64,000 bases of DNA, taken from Actinokineospora terrae (GTDB lineage: Bacteria > Actinomycetota > Actinomycetes > Mycobacteriales > Pseudonocardiaceae). This document shows, in pieces, positions 38,313 to 46,730 of this stretch; the first letter of the stretch is position 1; the number at the start of each line of letters is the position of its first letter. The stretch lies in NCBI RefSeq assembly GCF_900111175.1, contig NZ_FOGI01000007.1, positions 62,001-126,000 on the forward strand. Reading direction: 5' to 3'. The translations under genes were made by a program, and so were the position numbers. Under the pieces are notes generated by a model. That model saw only the letters and a program-made list of their open reading frames with translations. It had not been told where the DNA came from and did not search any database.

Positions 38313-39332
38313 CTACCTAGGCAGGGCAAGCTCGGCGAACACCGCGTTGTGGTCGCTGCCGGGCAGGTCGTAGACGGCGACTGAAGGGGCGCCGATGCGG
38401 CGGTCCAGGACGATGTGGTCGATGGTCACCGGGGGGCTCGGGGGTGACTTGGAGGACCAGGTCGGCCGCATGCCCTCGCCTGCCAGTTCGGCGGCGTCGT
38501 TGTAGCCGCGGTCCAAGAGGCCGGTGAACGCGTGGTGGTCAAGGGTGGCGTTGAAGTCACCTGCCAGCACCCGTGGTCGGCCGTAAGAGTCGGGTCCTGG
38601 GAGGCTGGCGAGTTCGCGTTGCCAGGTCTTGCGGGCCGTGTCGTTGGTCGTCGGCGGGACGATGTGGATGGTGACGACCTCGATGTCGACCGGGCCGGAC
38701 AGGTCGACGACGGCGGCGACGTTCTCGAATTGGGTGTTCTCGACGAGGGAGATCTGGCGCAGGGGGATCCGGGACAGGATCCCGCCGCCCTCTCCGCCCG
38801 GTACCGGCTGCACCGCCCGGTAGGGCAAGAGGTCGCCGAGCCCGGCCGCGTCGAGCTTGCTGAGTGCGACAGGAGTCAGCTCTTGCAGCGTCAGCACGTC
38901 CACCTTCGCGTCGCGGACCAGGGACACCAGCACGTTCGGGTCGCCGCGGCCGATCATCAGGTTCGCGCTCATCAGCCGCACCCGCTGGCCCTGCGGGATC
39001 GGGTCGCCGTCGGCCAGCAGTCGGGGGACGAGCAGCACGCCGAGTGACAGCGTCAGCACCAGCGCCACCGCGGTGAGGACCTTCCGGCGCAGGGCCAGGG
39101 CGAGCAGCGTGACCAGCAGGCCGTACCCGGCGATGTACGGGGTCAGCGCCAGGGTGATGGCGGTCAGGTTGTTGCCGTCGATGCCGCCCAGGCGCATCAC
39201 CGACACCGCGATCAGCGGCGCGACCAGCAGGGACAGGAAGAACGTGACCCCGCGGCGGCGTCGGCGGCGGGGTGGCGCCGCCGCGTCCTCGTCGGTGGGG
39301 ACCGCCAAGTCCTCGGTCTGGTGCGCCGTCAT
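38313..39332 (-). CDS. Membrane-bound endonuclease/exonuclease/phosphatase (EEP) family protein
   Basis: 339 aa from the ATG at 39332. A basic N-terminus (RRRRRRG) precedes three membrane helices (about residues 30-110: GVTFFLSLLVAPLIAVSVM; YIAGYGLLVTLLALAL; VLTAVALVLTLSLGVLLVP). The extracytoplasmic EEP domain has VRLMSANLMIGRGD, LTLQELTP (catalytic Glu), VLAGDFNATLDHHAF, and TIDHIVLD with GSDHNAVFAEL (catalytic Asp/His). It may be a phosphodiesterase acting on lipids, nucleotides or DNA outside the cell. Frame beyond 39332 overlaps the divergent promoter. Confidence 0.85.
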   Translation of the reverse strand: MTAHQTEDLAVPTDEDAAAPPRRRRRRGVTFFLSLLVAPLIAVSVMRLGGIDGNNLTAITLALTPYIAGYGLLVTLLALALRRKVLTAVALVLTLSLGVLLVPRLLADGDPIPQGQRVRLMSANLMIGRGDPNVLVSLVRDAKVDVLTLQELTPVALSKLDAAGLGDLLPYRAVQPVPGGEGGGILSRIPLRQISLVENTQFENVAAVVDLSGPVDIEVVTIHIVPPTTNDTARKTWQRELASLPGPDSYGRPRVLAGDFNATLDHHAFTGLLDRGYNDAAELAGEGMRPTWSSKSPPSPPVTIDHIVLDRRIGAPSVAVYDLPGSDHNAVFAELALPR

Positions 39333-39365
39333 GCACCCAGGATGCCTGAGAAGTCCGGGCGGCGT

Positions 39366-39380
39366 TGTCAACCGCTGACA
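39366..39380. promoter_or_regulatory. Inverted repeat TGTCA-N5-TGACA in divergent region
   Basis: TGTCA (39366-39370), ACCGC spacer, TGACA (39376-39380): exact 5-5-5 inverted repeat between the EEP gene and the ABC exporter, 16 bp upstream of the exporter's -35. A candidate regulator site; the exporter has no regulator gene next to it. Confidence 0.4.
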
Positions 39381-39396
39381 GTGTCCTGTGCTCGGT

Positions 39397-39424
39397 TTGA
39401 CAGCGAGGGGGGCGACTCTAGGTT
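39397..39424 (+). promoter_or_regulatory. Promoter of the DrrAB-type operon
   Basis: TTGACA (39397-39402), 16-bp spacer, TAGGTT (39419-39424), with the ATG at 39448 and AAGGAGG between. The -35 is a perfect consensus. The -10 runs into a GTTCGAAC palindrome (39422-39429), another possible operator. Confidence 0.6.
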
Positions 39425-39447
39425 CGAACGAGAAGGAGGGGGCGAAC

Positions 39448-40416
39448 ATGTCCTACGCGATCGAGGCCGAAGGGCTGGTCAAGCGCTTCGGCGACACCGT
39501 TGCCCTAGACGGGGTCAACCTCGCGGTACCGCCAGGCAAGGTCCTGGGGGTCCTTGGTCCTAACGGCGCCGGTAAGACCACCGCGGTCCGGGTGCTGGCA
39601 ACGCTGTTGCGCGCTGACGAGGGGTGGGCGCGCGTCGCCGGGTACGACGTGGCCACCCAGGCCACCGCGGTGCGCGGGATCATCGGCCTGACCGGGCAGT
39701 ACGCCTCGGTCGACGAGGACCTGTCCGGCACCGAGAACCTGGTGCTGATCGGCAAGCTGCTCGGCCTGTCCAAGGCCGACGCCAAGGCCAGGGCGGCCGA
39801 GCTGCTGGCCAAGTTCGAGCTGACCGACGCCGCGAGCCGGTCGGTCAAGACGTACTCCGGTGGCATGCGCAGGCGCGCCGACCTGGCCGCCAGCCTGGTC
39901 GGCCGCCCGCAGGTCCTGTACTTGGACGAACCCACCACCGGCCTGGACCCGCACAGCCGCAACGAGGTGTGGGCGACGGTGCGCGGCCTGGTCGACGACG
40001 GGGTGACCGTGCTGCTCACCACGCAGTACCTGGAGGAGGCCGACCAGCTCGCCGACCTCATCACCGTCATCGACCACGGCAAGGTCATCGCCGCGGGCAC
40101 CCCGTACGAGCTCAAGCGCCGCACCGGCGGCCAGAGCCTGCAGGTCCGCCCGACGGTGGCCGCCGACACGCCCGCGATCGCGACGATCCTGCGCGAGCTG
40201 ACCGGCATCGAGCCCCTGGTCAACACCGACGCGGGCCTGCTGTCCACCCCGGTCGACAACCCGCTGCTGCTCTCCAGCGTCGTGCGCAGGCTCGACGAGG
40301 CGGGCATCACCGCCGACGAGATCGGGCTGCGCCTGCCCAGCCTCGACGACGTCTTCCTGACCCTCACCGGCCGCACCACCCCCACCACTCCGGTCACCGA
40401 AGGGAGCCTGGCATGA
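39448..40416 (+). CDS. Daunorubicin-resistance-type ABC transporter, ATP-binding protein (DrrA family)
   Basis: 322 aa. AAGGAGGGGG precedes the ATG. Nucleotide-binding domain with Walker A GPNGAGKTTA, Q-loop GQYASVDEDLSG, signature TYSGGMRRRADLAASLVG, Walker B VLYLDEPTTGLDP and H-loop TTQYLEEADQLAD. The C-terminal 90 residues are the extension typical of DrrA (LQVRPTVAADTPAI ... LPSLDDVFLTLTGR). Energises export of a drug-like compound by the permease downstream, with which it overlaps by 4 bp. Confidence 0.93.
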   Translation: MSYAIEAEGLVKRFGDTVALDGVNLAVPPGKVLGVLGPNGAGKTTAVRVLATLLRADEGWARVAGYDVATQATAVRGIIGLTGQYASVDEDLSGTENLVLIGKLLGLSKADAKARAAELLAKFELTDAASRSVKTYSGGMRRRADLAASLVGRPQVLYLDEPTTGLDPHSRNEVWATVRGLVDDGVTVLLTTQYLEEADQLADLITVIDHGKVIAAGTPYELKRRTGGQSLQVRPTVAADTPAIATILRELTGIEPLVNTDAGLLSTPVDNPLLLSSVVRRLDEAGITADEIGLRLPSLDDVFLTLTGRTTPTTPVTEGSLA

Positions 40417-41210
40417 CCACCGCGACCGCCCCCATCACCCACATCAGCCCCGGCAGCGCGCTGCGCCACGGGTTCACCCTCGCGGGCCGCGCCGTCACCA
40501 AGGTCCGCAAGAACCCCGAGTCGCTGCTGGACGTGACGCTCCAGCCGATCATCTTCCTGCTGCTGTTCGTCTACCTGTTCGGCGGCGCCATCCAGGGCAG
40601 CACCGACGCGTACCTGCAGGTGCTGCTGCCCGGCCTGATGGTGCAGAACATCGCCTTCGCCAGCCTCGGCACCGGCATGGCGCTCAACGCCGACATCACC
40701 AAGGGCGTGTTCGACCGGTTCCGCAGCATGCCGATCGCCCGCTCGGCACCGCTGATCGGCGCGGTGCTCGGCGACATCGTGCGGTTCGTGGTCACGCTGA
40801 CCGTGCTGCTCGTGGTCGCGGTCATCATGGGCTTCCGGGTGCAGACCGACCCGGGCCGCTTCCTCATCGCGATCGCGCTGCTGATCGCGTTCGGGCTGTG
40901 CCTGTGCTGGGTGTCGGTGTTCGTCGGCATGCTGGTCAAGAGCCCGCAGGCCGTCCCGGGCACCCTGGTCGCCTTCATCTTCCCGCTGACCTTCGGCAGC
41001 AACGTCTTCGTCCCGTCGGACTCGCTGCCCGGCTGGCTCCAGGTCTGGGTCGACATCAACCCCGTCACCCACCTCGCGAACGCCGCCCGCGGCCTGCTCC
41101 TCGGCGGCGACTGGGTCGCCGACGCGGGCTGGGCCTTCCTCTGGGCAATCGGCATCGCCGCGGTCTTCTTCCCGCTGGCCCTGCGCGCCTACCGCAGGCG
41201 CGTCGGCTGA
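40413..41210 (+). CDS. ABC-2 transporter permease (DrrB family)
   Basis: 265 aa from the ATG at 40413, overlapping the ATPase stop. Six predicted membrane helices. The ABC-2 pattern is clear: NPESLLDVTLQPIIFLLLFV, LLPGLMVQNIAFASLGTGMA, GVFDRFRSMPIARSAPLIGA (the conserved cytoplasmic FDRFRSMPI loop) and FGSNVFVPSDSLPGWLQVW. Forms a homodimer with the preceding ATPase; the substrate is unknown. A strong terminator follows. Confidence 0.93.
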   Translation: MTTATAPITHISPGSALRHGFTLAGRAVTKVRKNPESLLDVTLQPIIFLLLFVYLFGGAIQGSTDAYLQVLLPGLMVQNIAFASLGTGMALNADITKGVFDRFRSMPIARSAPLIGAVLGDIVRFVVTLTVLLVVAVIMGFRVQTDPGRFLIAIALLIAFGLCLCWVSVFVGMLVKSPQAVPGTLVAFIFPLTFGSNVFVPSDSLPGWLQVWVDINPVTHLANAARGLLLGGDWVADAGWAFLWAIGIAAVFFPLALRAYRRRVG

Positions 41211-41225
41211 GCACCACCAACCGAG

Positions 41226-41260
41226 AACGGCGCGGCAGGGATGACCTGCCGCGCCGTTTC
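41226..41260. terminator. Bidirectional terminator
   Basis: AACGGCGCGGCAGG (41226-41239) and CCTGCCGCGCCGTT (41245-41258) form a perfect 14-bp stem with a 5-nt loop, followed by TC. It lies between the convergent permease and sirtuin genes. Confidence 0.85.
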
Positions 41261-42065
41261 ACGTAGCGAGCCGGGATTGGATCTCGGCGAGGGCTTCCGC
41301 CGCGAGCATGGGGAGTGAGATTCCTCTGCCGTGGCGGACTTCCGGCTCGCGGGGGTTGATCCGGATCAAGCGCCCGGACGCCGCACTGGCCAGTTCCGCG
41401 TACCGGCGGACAGTCGGAACCGCTTGCCCGGCACCGATTTCCACCACCGCGAGGTCTCGCACCGACCGCCGCCAACGGGCCAACGAGTCCACAGCGGACT
41501 GGCTGCGGTGCGGCACCCACCAGGAGTCGCCGAACATCAGGATGTTGGGCCGCGCCAACGCCCCGCACGCCGGGCACGACGGAAGCGGGCCGACCGCGCG
41601 CATGGACTCCGGGTCGATCTCCACATCCACCTCCGCCGCCCACACCTCGCTGCGGCAAGGAAGGGTGCACTGGAGGTGGTGGATCGACCCGTGCACCTCG
41701 GCGACGTCGGTGAAACCCGCGAGCTGGAACTGGCCATCCACATTGGACGTGAACACCCGGGCTCCCCAGTCCAGGAGCACCCGGAAACCCGCGTGCGGCA
41801 CCGTCGTCCGGTACAGGTCGAGCCGGTGGCCGTAGAAACCCCAGGCCAGCTCGGGGTCCTCGGTGAAGTGGACCGGGTCGGCCAGTTCCTCGAAGCGCAG
41901 GCCGAGCCGGTGGTACGGCGGGTACGCGCGCCAGAAACCCTCGGTGCCGCGGAAGTCGGGCAGGCCGGAGTCGACCCCCATGCCCGCCCCCGCGCACACC
42001 AGCACCGCACCCGCCGTGCCGATGGCCTCGGCGGCGCGGTCGAGATCAGGCGCCGTCGTGCTCAG
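41259..42065 (-). CDS. Sir2-family NAD-dependent deacetylase-like protein, probable CTG start
   Basis: 268 aa if it starts at the CTG at 42065. Sirtuin motifs are VLVCAGAGMGVDSGLPDFRG (NAD site GAGxGxxSGLPDFRG), FTSNVDGQFQLAG (TxNxDG variant), VHGSIH (catalytic His) and a CTLPC ... CPACG pair that could bind zinc. PNILMFGD follows. The first ATG/GTG in frame (GTG at 42005) would cut into the NAD-binding strand. Upstream, the residues STTAPDLDRAAEAIGTAGA look like the missing first helix. No ATG, GTG or TTG exists between the stop at 42069 and 42005. The CTG overlaps the TGA of the preceding gene (CTGA). Confidence 0.8.
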   Translation of the reverse strand: MSTTAPDLDRAAEAIGTAGAVLVCAGAGMGVDSGLPDFRGTEGFWRAYPPYHRLGLRFEELADPVHFTEDPELAWGFYGHRLDLYRTTVPHAGFRVLLDWGARVFTSNVDGQFQLAGFTDVAEVHGSIHHLQCTLPCRSEVWAAEVDVEIDPESMRAVGPLPSCPACGALARPNILMFGDSWWVPHRSQSAVDSLARWRRSVRDLAVVEIGAGQAVPTVRRYAELASAASGRLIRINPREPEVRHGRGISLPMLAAEALAEIQSRLAT

Positions 42066-42379
42066 GCCTCACCCTTCAGGCCTGCCGACTGCACGACCTC
42101 GAACTCCAGCAGGCTCGACCCGCTGCCGACCGGCTTGGCCCGCTCGCCCGAGTGCGCCTCCTTGGCCGAACCGCCCATCCACGCCTGGAAGTGCTCCTCG
42201 GACTCCCAGCGGGTGTAGACGAAGTACCTGCTCTCGCCGCCGCCGGTGGGGCGCAGGAGCTCGAAGCCGAGGAAGCCGGGCTGGCCGTCGACGGCGCCGA
42301 GCCGGGCGGCGAAGCGCTTCTCCAGTTCGGGGCCAGCGCCCTCGGGGACCTCGATCGCGTTGATCTTCACGACTGCCAT
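42062..42379 (-). CDS. Antibiotic-biosynthesis-monooxygenase-fold protein (MhuD-like)
   Basis: 105 aa ABM-fold ferredoxin-like protein. VVKINAIEVPEGAGPELEKR, PGFLGFELLRPTGGGESRYF and YTRWESEEHFQAWMG correspond to the mycobacterial heme-degrading MhuD, which I recall lying near clpC1 as Rv3592. The His in SAKEAHSGERA is at the place of the heme-ligand His75 of MhuD and a W lies at the catalytic-Trp place. A dimeric heme-degrading role is likely but not certain. Translationally coupled to the sirtuin gene. Confidence 0.8.
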   Translation of the reverse strand: MAVVKINAIEVPEGAGPELEKRFAARLGAVDGQPGFLGFELLRPTGGGESRYFVYTRWESEEHFQAWMGGSAKEAHSGERAKPVGSGSSLLEFEVVQSAGLKGEA

Positions 42380-42388
42380 GCCGACAGC

Positions 42389-43822
42389 CTACTTGCGCAG
42401 GCTCCCCGGGTAGAGGTCGTCGTCGCCCGGTTTGCCCGCCTGGCGGAACCACGCGTCCAGGAACCCGCCGAGGTCGGCCCCCGCGACGTCGTCGACCGTC
42501 GCCTCGAAGTCGGCCCACGAGGCGTTGCCGTCGCGGTGCGTGCTGGTCCAGCGCTTGAGCAGGGTGTCGAACCTCTCCTCGCCCAGCTTCCTGCGCAGCG
42601 CGTGCACCGCGAGCTGCCCCTTGTCGTAGACCGCGGTGAACTCCTTGCCCGGGCCCATGTCGACCAGCTTGCGGTCCCAGTACGAGTCGGTCTTGCGGGC
42701 CACCGTGGTGCGGTAGAGCTGGTCGAGGTCGATGCGGTTCTTCTCCTCGTCCCACAGCCACTGCGCGTACGAGGCGAAGCACTCGTTGAGGCACACGTCC
42801 GACCAGCGCTCCAGGGACACGCTGTCGCCGAACCACTGGTGGGCCTGCTCGTGCACGACGACGTCCACCCCGGCCCACTTCGCGTAGATCGGCCGGGTCT
42901 GGGTCTCCAGCGAGAACGAGATGCTCTCGTTGAGGAAGATCCCGCCTGCCGCGCTCTGCGGGTACGGCCCGAACTTGCCCGCCAGGAACGCCAGCACCTC
43001 GGGCAGCCGCGTCTCGACGAACCGCTTGTCCACCACGCCGGGCGCGTACGCGTCGACCACCGGGGTGCCGTCGGGCAGCGCCGACCGGTCGAAGGTCCAC
43101 TTGTCGATGCCGACGGTGGTCAGGTACGGGGCGATCCGGTTCGGCTCGACCCAGGTCGACGTGGTCCAGCCGCCCTCGGTCCTGGTCGACTCCTCCCGGC
43201 CGTTGGAGATCACCGACCAGCCCTGCGGCACCCGCGCGGTCAGCCGGAAGGTGGCCTTGTCCAGCGGGTGGTCGTTCACCGGGTACCAGCTCGACGCCGA
43301 GTGCGGCTCACCGGCGACGAACGCGCCGCCGGACTTCGCGATCTGCCAGCCGCTGACGCCCAGCGCGGTGTCCTTCTCGACCTTGGGCATGCCCGCGTAG
43401 GTGACCCTCGTGCGGAACACCGCCCCCGCCGCGACCGCCGTGGCGGGCGTGATCACCAGCTCGTGCTCACCCTCCCTGGTGAACCTCGCCGCCGCGCCGT
43501 CGATCTCCACGGCGGACACCTCGTAGCCGGTGAGGTCGAGGTTGAACCTGGTCAGCGCCGCGTCCGCCACCGCGACGACCGTGGTGTCGCCTTCGAGCCG
43601 CTTGGTGATCGGCTCGTAGCTGATCGCCACGTCGTAGCCGGTGACGTCGTAGCCGCCGTTGCCGTCGTCCGGGTAGTACGGGTCGCCGATGCCCGCCGCC
43701 CCGGGCACCTTGGCCTGCTCGGACGGCTCCGGGCGCTGCGGCTCCGGCTGCCGAGTGGGGGGGCTGCACGCCGCGAACGCGCTCGCGACGAGCACCACGC
43801 AGACAACTCGGGCACGGACCAC
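42389..43822 (-). CDS. M1 family zinc metallopeptidase, lipoprotein
   Basis: 477 aa. Lipoprotein signal VVCVVLVASAFAAC with Cys19 as lipidation site, then a Pro/Glu-rich linker. The N-terminal beta domain of M1 aminopeptidases follows (YDVAISYEPITKRLEGDTTV). The zinc site is VVVHEQAHQWFGD (His324) and the third ligand Glu is in CLNECFASYAQW, the standard HExxH-x18-E. It is shorter than PepN, lacking the long C-terminal helical domain, as is usual for secreted actinobacterial members. It should cleave N-terminal residues from peptides outside the membrane. It starts 85 bp from the divergent hydrolase gene. Confidence 0.92.
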   Translation of the reverse strand: MVRARVVCVVLVASAFAACSPPTRQPEPQRPEPSEQAKVPGAAGIGDPYYPDDGNGGYDVTGYDVAISYEPITKRLEGDTTVVAVADAALTRFNLDLTGYEVSAVEIDGAAARFTREGEHELVITPATAVAAGAVFRTRVTYAGMPKVEKDTALGVSGWQIAKSGGAFVAGEPHSASSWYPVNDHPLDKATFRLTARVPQGWSVISNGREESTRTEGGWTTSTWVEPNRIAPYLTTVGIDKWTFDRSALPDGTPVVDAYAPGVVDKRFVETRLPEVLAFLAGKFGPYPQSAAGGIFLNESISFSLETQTRPIYAKWAGVDVVVHEQAHQWFGDSVSLERWSDVCLNECFASYAQWLWDEEKNRIDLDQLYRTTVARKTDSYWDRKLVDMGPGKEFTAVYDKGQLAVHALRRKLGEERFDTLLKRWTSTHRDGNASWADFEATVDDVAGADLGGFLDAWFRQAGKPGDDDLYPGSLRK

Positions 43823-43906
43823 TGCGACTCCAAAGCTCCAGGGGGGATACCCCCATCATGGCCCGTCCCCGGACCCACCGGCGACCACTCGGGCAGACTC
43901 ACACCC

Positions 43907-44692
43907 ATGAGCGGGCCCCACGTGGTCACCTTCGGCGGCACCGGTCCGCCGGTCCTGCTGCTGCACGCCCTCATGGGCCGCGCGTCCACCTGGTGGTCGG
44001 TCGCGCCGTGGCTCACCCGCCACGGCCGGGTCGTCGGCGCCGACGCGCGCGGGCACGGCCGCAACCCGCACCGGGGCGGGCGGTGGCGCACGCCGGACTT
44101 CGTCGCCGACGCGGCCGACCTGGTGGCGGGCCTGGGGGAGCCCGCTGTCGTGATCGGACACTCGATGGGCGGGCTGCACGGCATCGCGCTCGCCGCCGAG
44201 CACCCCGACCTGGTGCGCGCGCTCGTGGTCGAGGACGTCGGCGTCGACCTGCGCGGGCGCACCGCGGACGACTGGCGCGCCCTGTTCGACGCCTGGCCGG
44301 TGCCGTTCCCGTCGCTGCGGCACGTGCGCGAGTTCTTCGGCCCGGCCGCGGACTACTTCAGCGAGTGCGTCGAGGAGCGGGCCGACGGGTACCACCTGGT
44401 CGCGGGGCCGCACGAGCTGGTCGACATCGCCGCCGAGTGGGGTGAGCGGGCGTACTGGGACCTCGTCGACAGCGTCCGCTGCCCGGTGCTGGTGGTCGAG
44501 GCCGAGCACACGGTCATGCCCGCCGGGCAGCAGGCGGAGATCGCGCGGCGGGTGGGCGGCACGCACCTCGTGGTCGAGGGGGCCGGGCACCTGGTGCACG
44601 AGTCCGCGCCGAGGGCGTTCCAGGGCGCGGTGGAGGCGTTCCTGTCCTGGGTCCTAGACGAGGACGTCCACGTCACCACTGGCCGTGTCTAG
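43907..44692 (+). CDS. Alpha/beta hydrolase
   Basis: 261 aa from the ATG at 43907. HALMGRASTWWSVAPWLTRH (oxyanion region), ADARGHGRN, the nucleophile elbow VIGHSMGG (Ser about 86), an acidic residue in VLVVEAEHTVMP and the catalytic His in VEGAGHLVHE make a complete triad. Rv3591c lies at this position in mycobacteria as I recall. Substrate unknown. Its 3' end overlaps the convergent 2H-phosphoesterase gene by 39 bp. Confidence 0.88.
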   Translation: MSGPHVVTFGGTGPPVLLLHALMGRASTWWSVAPWLTRHGRVVGADARGHGRNPHRGGRWRTPDFVADAADLVAGLGEPAVVIGHSMGGLHGIALAAEHPDLVRALVVEDVGVDLRGRTADDWRALFDAWPVPFPSLRHVREFFGPAADYFSECVEERADGYHLVAGPHELVDIAAEWGERAYWDLVDSVRCPVLVVEAEHTVMPAGQQAEIARRVGGTHLVVEGAGHLVHESAPRAFQGAVEAFLSWVLDEDVHVTTGRV

Positions 44693-45160
44693 GATCGCGA
44701 CCCGCGCGACCTTGGCCTCCACCGGCTCGACCGGGAACACGGCCCGGAACGCGACCGCGGCCTGCTCGTCGTCCATGCCGTGCGCGAGCGTGCAGTGCGG
44801 CACCCACGATCCGGGCAGGTAGTAGCTGTTGGGGTTCTTCACCTTGCCCGCCAACACGTCGTGCACGGCGGAGTGCACGGCCAGCAACTCGGTGTCCACG
44901 ACGGCACCGAGCACGAGCACGTTCTCGGTGTGGGAGAACGCGGACAGCGTGTAGAGCCACAGGTTCGGGATCGACAGCACCCGCAGGTCCGCCTTCAGCG
45001 CCGCCCGCGTCCTGGCGGGGATGTCCGAGGCCATGGCGAAGGTGACGTGCGGGGGGAACCGGCGCGCACCGGGGACCCCGGCCGCGTCCAGTCCGTCGAG
45101 CAGCCGGGTGACCGCCGCGTTGGCCCGTTCGTCGAACAGGACCACAACTCCCTGTGCCAT
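44654..45160 (-). CDS. 2'-5' RNA ligase/2H phosphoesterase family protein
   Basis: 168 aa. Two HxTx-type motifs define the 2H fold: FPPHVTFAMAS near residue 36 and VPHCTLAHGMD near 122, spaced as in the LigT/cyclic-phosphodiesterase superfamily. A cytosolic 2',3'-cyclic phosphodiesterase is the likely activity, but the real substrate is unknown. The mutY stop is 21 bp upstream of its ATG on the same strand, so they are probably co-transcribed. Confidence 0.85.
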   Translation of the reverse strand: MAQGVVVLFDERANAAVTRLLDGLDAAGVPGARRFPPHVTFAMASDIPARTRAALKADLRVLSIPNLWLYTLSAFSHTENVLVLGAVVDTELLAVHSAVHDVLAGKVKNPNSYYLPGSWVPHCTLAHGMDDEQAAVAFRAVFPVEPVEAKVARVAILDTASGDVDVLV

Positions 45161-45181
45161 GCGGTCAGCCTCCCACCCCGG

Positions 45182-46051
45182 TCAGCGGTGCTCGCCGGGC
45201 AGGGCGAACCGGCCGTCTGATGTCTGCTCGACCAGGCCGTCGACCAGCAGCGAGTCCAGGCACCGGTCGCGCTGGCCCGCGTCGCTCCACACCACGTCCA
45301 GCCTGGTCTTCTCGGCGGGCTCGGCGCTGCCGCGCAGGACGTCGAGCAGCAGGCCGCGGACCTGGCGGTCGGTACCGGCGAAGCGCTGCACCGCCTTCGC
45401 CGGGCCGTCGTAGGCCGGTCGACCGGCCAGGACCCACGCGCAGTCGGCGATGACCGGGCAGTCCACGCACTTCGGCGACCTGGCGGTGCACACGACGGCG
45501 CCCAACTCCATCAACGCGGCCGACGCCTTCGCCGCGCGCGCCGGTTGCTTCGGGAGCAGCACCTCGGTCTCGGCCAAGTCCCTGGTCGTCGACGGCGGTC
45601 CCGCGTCACCCGCGCCGTTGACCGCGCGCGCGACCACCCGGCGGACGTTCGTGTCGACGACCGGGCAGCGCTGGCCGTAGGCGAAAGCGGCGACCGCGCG
45701 GGCGGTGTACGCGCCGATGCCGGGCAGGCCGAGCAGGGTGTCCACATCGGACGGGACGACGTCGCCGTGCTCGTCGGCGATCACCCCGGCCGCGGCGTGC
45801 AACCGCAGCGCGCGCCGCGGGTAGCCCAGCTTGCCCCAGGCCCGCACGACCTCGCCCTGGGTCTGCGCGGCCAGAGCCGACGGCACCGGCCACCGCGCCA
45901 TCCACGACAGCCAGATCGGCTCGACGCGCGCCACCGGCGTCTGCTGCAACATGATCTCGCTGACCAGCACGCCCCAGCCGGTGGTGCCGCTGTGCCGCCA
46001 CGGCAGGTCGCGGGCGTTCTCGTCGAACCAGTCCAGCAGGGTGTCGATCAC
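45182..46051 (-). CDS. mutY: Adenine DNA glycosylase MutY
   Basis: 289 aa from the GTG at 46051. Removes A mispaired with 8-oxoG. SEIMLQQTPVARVEPIW holds the catalytic Glu; LPGIGAYTARAVAAFAYG is the helix-hairpin-helix; VVDTNVRRVVARA has the conserved Asp. The [4Fe-4S] loop CTARSPKCVDCPVIADC is C-x6-C-x2-C-x5-C as required. The C-terminal NUDIX-like domain is short, as I recall for the mycobacterial enzyme. The frame runs to 46669, but that part is antisense to the carbonic anhydrase. Confidence 0.93.
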   Translation of the reverse strand: MIDTLLDWFDENARDLPWRHSGTTGWGVLVSEIMLQQTPVARVEPIWLSWMARWPVPSALAAQTQGEVVRAWGKLGYPRRALRLHAAAGVIADEHGDVVPSDVDTLLGLPGIGAYTARAVAAFAYGQRCPVVDTNVRRVVARAVNGAGDAGPPSTTRDLAETEVLLPKQPARAAKASAALMELGAVVCTARSPKCVDCPVIADCAWVLAGRPAYDGPAKAVQRFAGTDRQVRGLLLDVLRGSAEPAEKTRLDVVWSDAGQRDRCLDSLLVDGLVEQTSDGRFALPGEHR

Positions 46052-46065
46052 GCGCAGCAGTGTAG

Positions 46066-46557
46066 TTACAGCACCTCGGTGAGCGCGGCGGTGCGCACGT
46101 CGTAGACGAAGCCGCGCACCTTGCCGGTGTGCGGGATGAACGGGCTGCGCCGCACCCGCTCCACGGACTGCCGCACCGAGTCCTTGACCTCGCGGAACGC
46201 CTCGACCGCCCAGGTCGGGCGCAGGCCGGTGTCGGCCTCGAGCTCCTCGCGGAACTCGTCGTCGGTGAAGGTCGACAGGCCGCACGAGGTGTGCTGCATG
46301 ACGATGACCTCGCGGGTCTGCAGCTTGCGCTGGCTGATCGACAGCGACCGCACCACGTCGTCGGTGACGATCCCGCCCGCGTTGCGCATGATGTGCGCCT
46401 CGCCGTGGCGCAGGCCGAACACGTCGAACACCTTGATGCGGGCGTCCATGCAGGTCACGATCGCCAGGTGCAGCCCGGGCACGGGCGTCGGCACCTCGGG
46501 GGCCCCGTGGTCGGGCCCGTCGATGTGGCGTTGCAGCAGGTCGTCGATGGCGGTCAC
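46066..46557 (-). CDS. Beta-class carbonic anhydrase (Rv1284/CanA-like)
   Basis: 163 aa from the GTG at 46557, where GGAGG stands 5 nt upstream; the frame continues to 46641. Zinc site residues are in IVTCMDARIKVF (Cys and Asp-Arg dyad) and MQHTSCG (His, Cys). HIMRNAGGIVTDDVVRSL, LSTFTDDEFR and the C-terminal GFVYDVRTAALTEV resemble mycobacterial Rv1284 rather than the longer Rv3588c that occupies this neighbourhood in M. tuberculosis. It hydrates CO2 in the cytosol. Confidence 0.9.
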   Translation of the reverse strand: MTAIDDLLQRHIDGPDHGAPEVPTPVPGLHLAIVTCMDARIKVFDVFGLRHGEAHIMRNAGGIVTDDVVRSLSISQRKLQTREVIVMQHTSCGLSTFTDDEFREELEADTGLRPTWAVEAFREVKDSVRQSVERVRRSPFIPHTGKVRGFVYDVRTAALTEVL

Positions 46558-46730
46558 GGCAACCTCCGGATCCGGACATTCCAGGCCACCCATTGGAACT
46601 CGTTTCCCAGTTGCCAGACAAGGGACTTTGAGAAACCTCACTGATCGTGTCTTCCAGCGTGCGCGACATCGCCCGATAGGGCAGGAGTGTCCGAACGGGA
46701 GGACACCTGACCGGCGTTACCGTCCCCGAG

